Positions 22,551-28,789 of a stretch of 28,789 nt of DNA are shown here, in pieces; within the stretch, counting starts at the first letter, position 1; each line of letters begins with the position of its first letter. The DNA is taken from contig CAYTEH010000018.1 of the NCBI GenBank assembly GCA_964436765.1, positions 1 through 28,789 of the forward strand, written 5' to 3'. Origin of the DNA: CAYTEH01 sp964436765. Lineage in GTDB: Bacteria > Patescibacteriota > Gracilibacteria > Peribacterales > Peribacteraceae. Below the pieces are notes generated by a model. It ran no database searches. It was not told where the DNA came from and saw only the letters and a program-made list of their open reading frames with translations. A program made the translations under genes and the position numbers.

Positions 22551-22562
22551 ACGGCGAGAATA
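22551..22562 (-). promoter_or_regulatory. -10 TATTCT, leaderless geometry, for smpB
   Basis: TATTCT (22562-22557, minus strand) ends 6 nt before ATG 22550. A hairpin AAAGGGCT/AGCCCTTT lies further upstream (22578-22599). Confidence 0.5.
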
Positions 22563-22605
22563 TGGCTAATGGCTGCAAAGGGCTATAAGAAGCCCTTTAA
22601 TACAT

Positions 22606-22633
22606 TTGACAAATTGCAAATTTAGCATAAAAT
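22606..22633 (+). promoter_or_regulatory. Sigma-70-type promoter of an orphan ncRNA
   Basis: Consensus -35 TTGACA (22606-22611), a 16-bp spacer and -10 TAAAAT (22628-22633). It is the best -35 in the window and points away from smpB into a non-coding stretch. Confidence 0.75.
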
Positions 22634-22639
22634 GGTTTG

Positions 22640-22779
22640 GTCAGATGCAGTTCCTCTAGGCAGAACCCTGGGCTGACTCCGGTTACTCCAGTTCAGCGTT
22701 CTGCCTAGCGGGAAATCCTTATGGATCTCCTGCGCTGGCAGAACTATGGGTCCTTATCTCACGATAAGGCCCATTTTTT
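22640..22779 (+). ncRNA. Unidentified structured small RNA
   Basis: About 140 nt between a strong promoter and a strong terminator, with no + strand ORF of note. CTAGGCAGAAC (22656-22666) pairs perfectly with GTTCTGCCTAG (22698-22708), with an inner GCTGA/TCAGC stem; then an ATCC-ttat-GGAT hairpin, a CTGC-gctg-GCAG hairpin, and the terminator. GGCAGAAC occurs again at 22737-22744, so GTTCTGCC has two possible partners, each 39 nt away. It does not show the SRP GGAAGG motif, 6S layout or tmRNA ends. It lies next to smpB but is too short for tmRNA. Confidence 0.65.
22746..22779 (+). terminator. Terminator of the ncRNA
   Basis: ATGGG-t-CCTTATC / GATAAGG-CCCAT with loop tcac and one bulged T, then T6 (22774-22779). 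The last T is in the stop codon of the convergent pilD. Confidence 0.88.
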
Positions 22780-23534
22780 CAGGGCAACAGAATCGCCAGA
22801 ATCGCATCACCGAAGAAAAGCGCGATCATGGCACCAACCGCCAGAAACGGACCGAAGGGCAGAGCGGCATCGAGCCGGGTCTTTTTGTTTACGAGCATCA
22901 CGCACGCCACCGCTGCGCCGATGATGTAGGACGAGAAGACGAAGATGATGAAGAGGTCCAGGCGGGCGAGGAGCAGCGCGATGCCCCACGCGAGAATGAT
23001 GTCGCCGCTGCCGAGCCATTTGCCGCGGCTGAGGAGCCATTGGCCGCCGAAGAAGCCGAGGACGATCAGAAGCGGCACAAACGGGAGCGGCCCGAACCAC
23101 AGAGCGCGCACGAGCGCGAGCGCCACGAGCGGGATACTGAGCGCATCGGGGATCAGGCCCGTCTGCAGATCGAACATCGCGATGAGCAGGATCAACCACA
23201 GCGAAAACCCGAGCAGCGCCGCGGGGAACAGGTCGAACGACTCATACCGGAGCGCAAGCGCGAAGAGCAGCCCGCTCGCGAGCTCCACAATGGGGTACTG
23301 CCACGAGATCGGCACCCGGCACCACCGGCACTTTGCCCGCAGCGCGACGAAGCTGACCACGGGAATCAATTCGAGCAGGCCGAGGACCTTCCCGCACGCC
23401 ATACACGCCGACCGGCCGAGGATGCCCCTGCCCTCGATGCCGCGGATGATGATGACGTTCCCGAAACTGCCGAAGACGACGCCTGCCAGGAAGTAGAAGG
23501 CGGTGAGGGCGGACAGAAAAATAGGATCGCTCAC
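22779..23534 (-). CDS. pilD: Prepilin leader peptidase / N-methyltransferase PilD
   Basis: 251 aa, GTG start at 23534. The N-terminal methylase-type domain has the tetracysteine site (C44, C47, C69, C72 in SACMACGKVL and AKCRWCRV). The aspartic peptidase A24 part has catalytic D122 in FDLQTGLIPD and D178 in GSGDII, within about seven further membrane segments. It cleaves and methylates the prepilins encoded at 9798-13114. An extended -10 (TGCTATTCT) ends 7 nt before the start, again leaderless. Confidence 0.95.
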   Translation of the reverse strand: MSDPIFLSALTAFYFLAGVVFGSFGNVIIIRGIEGRGILGRSACMACGKVLGLLELIPVVSFVALRAKCRWCRVPISWQYPIVELASGLLFALALRYESFDLFPAALLGFSLWLILLIAMFDLQTGLIPDALSIPLVALALVRALWFGPLPFVPLLIVLGFFGGQWLLSRGKWLGSGDIILAWGIALLLARLDLFIIFVFSSYIIGAAVACVMLVNKKTRLDAALPFGPFLAVGAMIALFFGDAILAILLP

Positions 23535-23550
23535 AGGAGAAAGAATAGCA
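23535..23550 (-). promoter_or_regulatory. Extended -10, leaderless geometry, for pilD
   Basis: TGCTATTCT on the minus strand (TATTCT at 23547-23542), 7 nt before GTG 23534. Confidence 0.55.
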
Positions 23551-23556
23551 GGAAAT

Positions 23557-23627
23557 CGTTACTTCGTTATCTCGTAATTTCGTCGCACCGGTTTGACGAA
23601 GTTGCGAAGGTACGAACGTACGAAATT
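23557..23627. repeat. Intergenic hairpin with TTCGTAA/ACGAAG-type arms
   Basis: Left arm 23563-23583 and right arm 23595-23615 pair at about 15 of 21 positions plus G-T pairs. Both arms are built from degenerate TTCGT / ACGAA words. It lies between pilD and a small membrane protein gene. Confidence 0.7.
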
Positions 23628-23649
23628 GCATTTGCTTGTACGGTGAACA

Positions 23650-23901
23650 TCATTCCATCCCTCTTTTTAACTTCTGATCGATGATCTCTTTCGCCATCGA
23701 CGCAATCTCCCTCCGCCTGTCCGCGCGGTCGGCATCCGTGAACGTGAGGCCCTGCTGCTGGTCACTCGCGAAGACCGAGGCCACAAAGGCCGTAAGCGGC
23801 GGCGCTGTGAGCGTATAGACGCCATAGATCGAAAGCGCGATGGCCATGCCGGCGGCGGCGCCAAGGAGCTGTTTCCAGAGTGGGCTTGTGTGTTCGGACA
23901 T
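23650..23901 (-). CDS. Small membrane protein of unknown function
   Basis: 83 aa. A short hydrophilic start (SEHTSPLWKQ) precedes one long hydrophobic stretch (LLGAAAGMAIALSIYGVYTLTAPPLTAFVASVF) and a charged helical tail (DADRADRRREIASMAKEIIDQKLKRGME). No family was recognised. TACAAT with an upstream TG ends 7 nt before ATG 23901, so a leaderless mRNA is expected. Confidence 0.7.
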   Translation of the reverse strand: MSEHTSPLWKQLLGAAAGMAIALSIYGVYTLTAPPLTAFVASVFASDQQQGLTFTDADRADRRREIASMAKEIIDQKLKRGME

Positions 23902-23917
23902 TCAGGACATTGTAGCA
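23902..23917 (-). promoter_or_regulatory. Extended -10, leaderless geometry
   Basis: TGCTACAAT on the minus strand (TACAAT at 23914-23909), 7 nt before ATG 23901. Confidence 0.6.
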
Positions 23918-23939
23918 GAAAATGAACAATTTTCCCAGA

Positions 23940-23986
23940 GGCGATTCCGCAAATCGCCCTGATAAAGCGCTGACGCATGCATGCGT
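23940..23986. repeat. Two palindromes upstream of the small membrane protein gene
   Basis: GGCGATT-ccgca-AATCGCC (within 23940-23960) is followed by the perfect 14-mer ACGCATGCATGCGT (23973-23986). The first resembles the GGGCGATT..AATCGCCC core at 13123-13152. They could be REP units, or an operator in the second case. The rest of this 142-bp spacer shows nothing else. Confidence 0.6.
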
Positions 23987-24043
23987 GCGTGATTCACGCA
24001 TGGACGTGTATCTCCGTGCGGTTTTCGAACAGCTCCTGGGGTG

Positions 24044-24421
24044 TTATCGCCGCAGGCTGCTCTTATATTTGTCGGGCTCGAACGCCGGCAACCGTTCGAC
24101 CTCGCACGGCAAATCACTCTCTTTGACCCCCGGTGGCAGCGCCTGGTCGTACCCGAGGAGAATCAAGTCGGGTTTGATCTCGCGCACGGGGGCGAGGAAA
24201 TCCATAGCATCGCCGAGGACGGCGTGGATAGCAGGGAATGCCTCCTCCACCGCCTTCTTGCGCTCATCTTCCGTCTGGAGCGCCATGCGCCCCTTCAGCT
24301 TCTCCACGTTCCGGTCGCGCGCAACGACTGCCCACAGCTCACCGCGCTTGGAGGCTTCCTTAAGCACGAACAGATGGCCGGGATGCAAATAGTCAAACGT
24401 TCCGAAAACAAGTACTTTCAT
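24044..24421 (-). CDS. Cytidylyltransferase-like nucleotidyltransferase (RibL/TagD type)
   Basis: 125 aa. MKVLVFGTFDYLHPGH carries the HxGH motif (H13, H16) of the HIGH nucleotidyltransferase superfamily. VVARDRNVEKLKG, LQTEDERKKAVE, AVLGDAMDFLAPVREIKPDLILLGYDQ resembles archaeal FAD synthase RibL and glycerol-3-phosphate cytidylyltransferases. The reaction is transfer of a nucleotidyl group from ATP or CTP; which substrate (FMN, glycerol phosphate or another) cannot be settled from sequence alone. Neighbours give no clue. A weak TAGTCT lies 6 nt upstream of the start. Confidence 0.85.
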   Translation of the reverse strand: MKVLVFGTFDYLHPGHLFVLKEASKRGELWAVVARDRNVEKLKGRMALQTEDERKKAVEEAFPAIHAVLGDAMDFLAPVREIKPDLILLGYDQALPPGVKESDLPCEVERLPAFEPDKYKSSLRR

Positions 24422-24427
24422 ACGAAA

Positions 24428-24486
24428 AGACTAAAGGTCGAAGCCCGAAGATCAAACCCTTTTTGATCTTCGGTTTTCAGTTTTCA
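24428..24486. repeat. Intergenic hairpin with CGAAGATCAAA arms
   Basis: CCGAAGATCAAA (24445-24456) pairs perfectly with 24462-24473; outer arms (CTAAAGGTCGAAGCC and GGTTTTCAGTTTTCAG) are diverged complements. Read on the + strand it has a following T4, but no + gene ends here. It separates the nucleotidyltransferase from the propeller protein. Confidence 0.75.
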
Positions 24487-24492
24487 GATTTG

Positions 24493-26535
24493 TCACTGCG
24501 TACTGAGATCCACCACGAACACCCGCTTCTCGTCCAGCACATACAGGTGGCTTTCGTCCGGATCCACGTACAGATCCTGCGGCGTCCCGAGTTGCTCGGC
24601 CTCCATGGCGAACTGACGCTCGTATTTGGCTTCGCCGGCAACGCCTCCGTCGGTCACGACGATGACGCGCTTCTGGCTCGGATCCAGGAAGTAGAAATTC
24701 CCTTCCGGCACTTTGTACATCTTGGCGGCATTCTTGAGGATATTCTCGGGCGCCCCGTTGATCTTGAACGGCTGCACCTCGCCGCGCAGGAGCTTCAGCA
24801 CCGTTCCGCCTTCCTTCAGCACGTAGACGCTGCCGTCGATGCTCATGTCGAGCGCGCCCGTCAGGTCACCGTTCACGTTGTAATTCACCGGCGCGCTGTA
24901 GCGGTTGGTCAGGCGCTCATACTTGTAGATCTGCTTCTTTTCCGGAGCAAGCACGTAAAGATACCGCAGATACGCCTCGATGTCTTTCCCGGCCACCCAG
25001 CCCTCGGGGTCGTCCGTCTTCATGGGCGTCGCCTGGCTGCCCGCCATCTCAATGAGGCTCTGGCCGGTGGTGACATAGACCTGGGTTTTCTGACGGTCGA
25101 AATACGTGCCCTGCAGGACCAGCTCCTGATCGGCGATCTGATGCGGATCATCGAGCTTGTTCAGGAGCACCCTGTACGAATTCTGGCGGTCGTAGACGAT
25201 GAATTCTCCGTCGTTGAGACCGATGAGCCCCAGTGCGGCCACGTCGGGATTTTTGGTGCTGACGTTCACGACCATGCGGGGCGAGACGCGTGTGATGTTA
25301 TTGAGGCTCTCGCGCCGGTCCTGGATGCGGTCGAGCAGATCGCCGGCTTCCGTCTTGAAGTAGCCGCCCTTGTCGGCGATGACCTGCTTTGCCTTCTCCT
25401 CGGCCTGGCGCAGGATAGTGTTTGCGGCCTCCATGTCGCCTGCGAGCTTCCGGTTGTCTGCGGTTTTGATCTCTTCCTCTATTTGCGCCACGAGTGCGGC
25501 AAGCTCTGCACGGTCCTTGTTGCGCTGGCTGCTGGTGATGAGGTTCACAATGACCAGAATAGTGAGGAATGCAGCCACCGCACCGGCAAGCAGCAACAGA
25601 TGCGCCCTGCGCTTGCGTTCCGGATGACGGAGATCGGCGAGGAAGTTCTCGGCCTTTTCGCGGCCCTTAGCCATGAATCCGGCGGCGGCCGAGAGGGCCG
25701 GGCCGGTCTGTTTCCCGATGGCCGCCCCTTTGGTCATGCTCTTCTTCCCCATGGCCGCACCGCTCTTCGTCACCCGCTGCAATACCGGCTGCACGCGCTT
25801 CAGGAAGCCCGTGACATCTTCGAGGCTGGGAATGGTGAACCCTGCAACCGCCGTGCCCCTGCGCCTGTCGCGCCGGGACGGCATTGCGGCGCTGCGCTGG
25901 CGCCCAGCCGGCGCCGCCTTACCCTCTCGTGCGCCGACCGTGAGCAAGGCAAGGGCTGCTGTCTCGCGTTCCGATTCCAGCGCCCCTGCGATGTCGCTCA
26001 GCACCTCGTCGGGATCGCCCCCCGTCATGCCCCCCAGTTGCGCGGGCGTGAGGGATCGAAGCAACCGCTGGGTGGAAAACACGACGCAGTCTCCTTCTTC
26101 CAGCACGCCGCTCGAGATGTGTACGAAGACAGACAACGGCTTCCCGCGGCTGAATTCGGTGATCTGGCTCGTCGTGTTCCCGCGGACCAGGTACGCCTCG
26201 CCGCGGCCGGCATGCGACACATGCAGCGTGCCCTGCGCATCGAGCAGCGCCACAACCGCGTGCATCTCATCCATCGCCTTGCTCAGGAGGAACCCCTTGA
26301 AGAGACCATTCAATTCCTTGAGTGTGCCGTCGAGGCGGTGCCACGGCTCCCCTTCGCCCTCAAGCAAGGCATGGCGAATGATGCCCGCACATTCCTGCGC
26401 GAGCGTGTCGGCTTCGGGTCCGCCCGCCGTTTGCACCAGAAAGACGACCTTCTCTTTGTGCGGCGAGTCGAAGGACTGGGATACGAGCGACTGTCCGCTC
26501 GCTTTCGTCGAGCCTGTAGAGACAAGAACGTCCAT
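24493..26535 (-). CDS. PP2C-like pseudophosphatase with TM helix, coiled coil and beta-propeller
   Basis: 680 aa. Residues about 25-200 follow the PP2C fold outline: VVFLVQTAGGPEADTLAQE where an active enzyme has VxDGMGG, LHVSHAGRGEAYLVR where GDSRAY is usual, and DCVVFSTQRLL where SDGL is usual. The metal-binding Asp residues are replaced, so phosphatase activity is unlikely. A basic linker (RRDRRR, KKSMTKG) leads to one membrane helix (HLLLLAGAVAAFLTILVIVNLI, about 330-350), a coiled coil (ELAALVAQIEEEIKTADNRKL, EAANTILRQAEEKAKQVI), then a C-terminal propeller-like domain with repeats (GEFIVYDRQNSYRVL, YVLAPEKKQIYKYE, NFYFLDPSQKRVIVV, HLYVLDEKRVFVVDL). The N-terminus (VSTGSTKASGQS) is encoded by a REP-like unit, so the first 20 residues may be a late addition. 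Role: perhaps an envelope sensor. Confidence 0.75.
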   Translation of the reverse strand: MDVLVSTGSTKASGQSLVSQSFDSPHKEKVVFLVQTAGGPEADTLAQECAGIIRHALLEGEGEPWHRLDGTLKELNGLFKGFLLSKAMDEMHAVVALLDAQGTLHVSHAGRGEAYLVRGNTTSQITEFSRGKPLSVFVHISSGVLEEGDCVVFSTQRLLRSLTPAQLGGMTGGDPDEVLSDIAGALESERETAALALLTVGAREGKAAPAGRQRSAAMPSRRDRRRGTAVAGFTIPSLEDVTGFLKRVQPVLQRVTKSGAAMGKKSMTKGAAIGKQTGPALSAAAGFMAKGREKAENFLADLRHPERKRRAHLLLLAGAVAAFLTILVIVNLITSSQRNKDRAELAALVAQIEEEIKTADNRKLAGDMEAANTILRQAEEKAKQVIADKGGYFKTEAGDLLDRIQDRRESLNNITRVSPRMVVNVSTKNPDVAALGLIGLNDGEFIVYDRQNSYRVLLNKLDDPHQIADQELVLQGTYFDRQKTQVYVTTGQSLIEMAGSQATPMKTDDPEGWVAGKDIEAYLRYLYVLAPEKKQIYKYERLTNRYSAPVNYNVNGDLTGALDMSIDGSVYVLKEGGTVLKLLRGEVQPFKINGAPENILKNAAKMYKVPEGNFYFLDPSQKRVIVVTDGGVAGEAKYERQFAMEAEQLGTPQDLYVDPDESHLYVLDEKRVFVVDLSTQ
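26500..26524. repeat. REP-like unit at the 5' end of the PP2C-like gene
   Basis: GCTTTCGTCGAGCCTGTAGA plus flanking bases matches the TTTCGTCGAGCCTGTCGAGA type unit common in REP families, with small changes. It is read as STGSTKAS. Confidence 0.45.
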
Positions 26536-26599
26536 TCAGGAAGGAAGGCTACCCGGCGGAAGGAGTGGCGGCAAGGGAAGAGGGCTATCTATGGGATGG

Positions 26600-26667
26600 G
26601 CAAATGGTCAGATGATCAGATGGTCATGGCAGATAACCACCATCCGGCCATCCGGCCATCTGACTCA
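26600..26667. repeat. Intergenic inverted repeat with GATGGTC-type arms (copy 2)
   Basis: Same family as 17284-17350: ATGGTCAGATGATCAGATGG on the left and GGCCATCCGGCCATCTGA on the right; TCAGATGG (26616-26623) pairs with CCATCTGA (26656-26663). It lies in the 281-bp divergent spacer between the PP2C-like gene and RNase J. Confidence 0.8.
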
Positions 26668-26742
26668 TGTATTAGAACAGAAATTTCATATAAAAAAACG
26701 TTGTCCTGAAGCCAAAAAACAGGGCACTCGACAAAAATCATC

Positions 26743-26771
26743 TTGCATTCCGTGCCCCAGAAGAGTACAGT
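26743..26771 (+). promoter_or_regulatory. Possible promoter of the RNase J gene
   Basis: TTGCAT (26743-26748), 17 bp, TACAGT (26766-26771). Both boxes are imperfect but the spacing is ideal; the leader would be about 39 nt. No Shine-Dalgarno is visible before ATG 26817. Confidence 0.4.
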
Positions 26772-26816
26772 GATGTCAGTATTATTTCTTTTATCAAACG
26801 TTTTACGTCAGACAAC

Positions 26817-28789
26817 ATGACAGCAGAACAAGGAGACTGGGTACCGGCACCGGCCGGTGGCCCGCTGGAGCAGAACATGCCCCAACACTCCCACCAAAAA
26901 AATCCGGGCCTGCCCGCCGAAGCCTCGGCGAAGGCGGGACTGCCTCCCAAAGCAGGACAACCTTTTAACCGTAACCGTCGTCGCCGGCGTGGCCGGGGGC
27001 ACGGACGTTCCGGCGCGCCGGGACAGCGCCCGCAGCAGCAAGCGCACCCGGGCGGAGCCGCTCGCACGTTCGTCACGCAGCCCGTGACCCACATATCGAA
27101 CATCCAGTCCGATCCCGAAGACCGCGGGACGGCGCCCATCGCGACAGCGGATCTCCCGATCCCCGTCGGGAAGAAGCAGAACCTCCGGCTCTATCCTCTC
27201 GGAGGGTTCGAGCAGGTGGGACGCAACTGTTTCGTGATCGAGGTGGATGAAGACATCTACCTGATCGACCTCGGCCTCCAGTTCCCCGACGAGGACATGC
27301 TGGGGATCGATTACCTGATCCCCGACATTTCGGCTCTCCGTGGCCGTGAAAACCGCATCAAAGCGGTCATCTTCACGCACGGGCACTTAGACCACATCGG
27401 CGCCGTGCAGCATCTGCTGCCCGCCCTCCACTTCCCGCCCTGCTTCGGCACGCGCCTCACCATGGCGTTCGTGAAGAAGCGGTTGGATGAGGAGCATCTC
27501 ACATCGAAGGCGCGTCTCACGACTGTCCCCTTCCGCGAGAAAGTCCGCATCGGCAAAGTCGAGATCGAATTCCTGCGCGTGACGCACTCGATCCCCGATT
27601 CCGCCGCCGTGGCGGTGCACACGCCCTACGGCACCATCGTGCACACGGGCGACTTCAAATTCGACTTCACCCCCATGAACGAGCCGCCCGCGGACTTCCA
27701 TGGTCTCGCGCAGCTCGGTGACAAAGGAGTACTGGCGATCATCGCCGACTCCACCAACGCGCAGAAGCCGGGACAAAGCAAAAGCGAAAAGGAGATTTCG
27801 GGCACGCTCCACGGCCTCATCCGCGACGCGAAGGGCCGCGTGATCGTCTCCACCTTCAGCTCGCTCTTGAACCGCCTCGCGCAGGTGATCGAGCATGCCA
27901 AGAAATTCAACCGCAAGGTCTTCATCTCCGGACGGAGCATGGAAACCAATATCGAGATCGCCGAGCAGCTCGGCTACATCAAGGCGCCCCGCGGGCTGAT
28001 CCGCAAAGTGGGCCCCGGAATGGAAAAACTGCCCGATAACGAGGTTCTGATCCTCACCACCGGCAGCCAGGGTGAAGAGGTCGCGGGTCTCGCCCGCATG
28101 GGCCTCGGCACCCACCGGCACATCGTCATCAAGAAAGGCGACACCGTCGTGCTCAGTAGCAACCCGATCCTCGGCAACGAGCGCTCGGTGGCGAAGGTCA
28201 TCAATAACCTCAACCTCCTCGGTGCGATCGTGAAGACCAACCAGGAACTCGCGCTCCACACCACCGGCCACGGCTTCCAGAGCGACCTGCTCCTGATGCA
28301 CCGGCTGGTACGCGCCAAGCACGTGATCCCCGAGCACGGCGAGCCCCACATGCGGACCGCGCACGCGGACCTCGTGAAGGGCATCGGCTACCCCGATAAC
28401 CAGGTGCACCTCCTCGTGAACGGCGAAATCCTCGAATTTGATGCCAAGGGCGAAGCTCGCCGCAGCAAACAGAAGATGCCGTACCGCGACGTGATCATCG
28501 ACGGCCTCGGTGCCGCTGGCGAAGGCCAGCGCATCCTGGACGACCGCAAGATCATGAGCAACGCCGGCGTCCTCGTGGTGCTGTTCCGCGTCTATGCGGA
28601 AAGCAAGCGCCTCGTCGCCGACCCGGAAGTGATCAGCCGCGGACTCATCTACGGCTCCGAATACGCCGACATCTCCCGCGACATCATCACGACCTCACGC
28701 AAAGCGTACGAGGACGAACTGAACCGCGGCGAGAAGGACCGCAAGGCGCTCAAGCGCGCGGTGAACGGCGCTCTGTTCCGGTACTTCGA
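26817..28789 (+). CDS. rnj: Ribonuclease J (3' end beyond window)
   Basis: 657 residues visible, incomplete. Residues 1-120 are a disordered, basic, Gly/Arg/Pro/Gln-rich extension (NRNRRRRRGRGHGRSG) that could bind RNA. The metallo-beta-lactamase core starts at LRLYPLGGFEQVGRNCFVIE and has the zinc motif FTHGHLDHIGA (HxHxDH), RVTHSIPDS, VHTGDFKFD, the beta-CASP part with IADSTNAQKPGQS, VIVSTFSSLLNR, ILTTGSQGE, VVLSSNPILGNE and the HTTGHGF then VIPEHGEPHM motifs. RNase J is an mRNA decay and rRNA maturation nuclease (5' exo and endo). Residues of about 30-44 (PGLPAEASAKAGLPP) are encoded by a REP-like palindrome. Confidence 0.95.
   Translation, partial: MTAEQGDWVPAPAGGPLEQNMPQHSHQKNPGLPAEASAKAGLPPKAGQPFNRNRRRRRGRGHGRSGAPGQRPQQQAHPGGAARTFVTQPVTHISNIQSDPEDRGTAPIATADLPIPVGKKQNLRLYPLGGFEQVGRNCFVIEVDEDIYLIDLGLQFPDEDMLGIDYLIPDISALRGRENRIKAVIFTHGHLDHIGAVQHLLPALHFPPCFGTRLTMAFVKKRLDEEHLTSKARLTTVPFREKVRIGKVEIEFLRVTHSIPDSAAVAVHTPYGTIVHTGDFKFDFTPMNEPPADFHGLAQLGDKGVLAIIADSTNAQKPGQSKSEKEISGTLHGLIRDAKGRVIVSTFSSLLNRLAQVIEHAKKFNRKVFISGRSMETNIEIAEQLGYIKAPRGLIRKVGPGMEKLPDNEVLILTTGSQGEEVAGLARMGLGTHRHIVIKKGDTVVLSSNPILGNERSVAKVINNLNLLGAIVKTNQELALHTTGHGFQSDLLLMHRLVRAKHVIPEHGEPHMRTAHADLVKGIGYPDNQVHLLVNGEILEFDAKGEARRSKQKMPYRDVIIDGLGAAGEGQRILDDRKIMSNAGVLVVLFRVYAESKRLVADPEVISRGLIYGSEYADISRDIITTSRKAYEDELNRGEKDRKALKRAVNGALFRYF
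26908..26942. repeat. REP-like palindrome in the RNase J N-terminal extension
   Basis: CCCGCC (26913-26918) pairs with GGCGGG (26933-26938), with an alternative GCCGA/TCGGC stem nested inside. It matches the regulator-linker unit at 17728-17753 in opposite orientation and is read in frame. Confidence 0.75.

Noticed and set aside
22640..22779. Interpretation of the ncRNA as tmRNA because it neighbours smpB
   Set aside because: It is too short, lacks tRNA-like ends and CCA, and has no tag reading frame.
24445..24477. Hairpin plus T tract as a + strand terminator
   Set aside because: No + strand gene or promoter lies upstream; both neighbours are on the minus strand, so I list it as a repeat.
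24463..26709. Long + strand open frame (748 codons) opposite the PP2C-like gene
   Set aside because: It shows no recognisable domain, while the opposite strand encodes a coherent multi-domain protein; it also crosses the intergenic repeat.

Overview
This GC-rich window most likely comes from a Candidate Phyla Radiation (Patescibacteria) genome. The evidence is a compact gene set with short or zero spacing, a divergent RNase P RNA, many small membrane proteins of no recognised family, a PP2C-like/membrane/propeller protein and a type IV pilus cluster. A Peribacteria-like lineage would fit, but that is a guess. The standard genetic code is used: TGA ends several genes, which argues against Gracilibacteria and Absconditabacteria.

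Layout. 1-2640 (+): upstream terminator, then a DEDDh exonuclease fused to a degenerate DinG-type helicase. 2641-5000 (-): a protein-kinase-like protein and a polyprenyl-phosphate sugar-phosphate transferase. 5161-6187: a GlsB/YeaQ-type membrane protein, RNase P RNA (-) and tRNA-Thr(TGU). 6356-7908 (+): a secreted trypsin-like protease and a SAM methyltransferase. 7910-17864 (-): a sensor histidine kinase, a major-pilin-like prepilin, PilW-like and PilX-like pseudopilins, a prepilin fused to a beta-propeller, a further partial Ser/Ala-rich protein, PilC, PilB and a CheY-like regulator. 18042-21210 (+): a membrane-anchored orphan, PurH and three small membrane proteins, each apparently its own transcription unit. 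21254-24421 (-): RecR, SmpB, PilD, a small membrane protein and a RibL/TagD-type nucleotidyltransferase; an unidentified ncRNA on the + strand lies between smpB and pilD. 24493-26535 (-): a PP2C-like pseudophosphatase/TM/propeller protein. 26817-end (+): RNase J, running off the window.

Themes. (1) About ten genes have a -10 element (TATAAT, TACAAT, TATTCT and similar, often with an upstream TG) ending only 5-8 nt before the start codon and no Shine-Dalgarno, which is the geometry of leaderless mRNAs. (2) Palindromic REP-like units and hairpins with low-complexity arms lie between genes, and apparent relatives sit in frame inside coding sequences (PurH, the regulator linker, the RNase J N-terminus, the DinG-like linker) and inside the RNase P RNA. 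This resembles the gene-inserting palindromic elements of Rickettsia. (3) The pilus genes are flanked by a histidine kinase and a receiver protein, which suggests regulated pili. PilD lies 5 kb away from the rest.

Assembly. There are five 100-N runs. Three of them are flanked by exact 55-bp duplications and are almost certainly scaffolding artefacts; collapsing them restores RecR and the histidine kinase to full open frames. The other two (11033 and 13801) remove real sequence: the N-terminus of one pseudopilin, the C-terminus of PilC and the start of the next gene.
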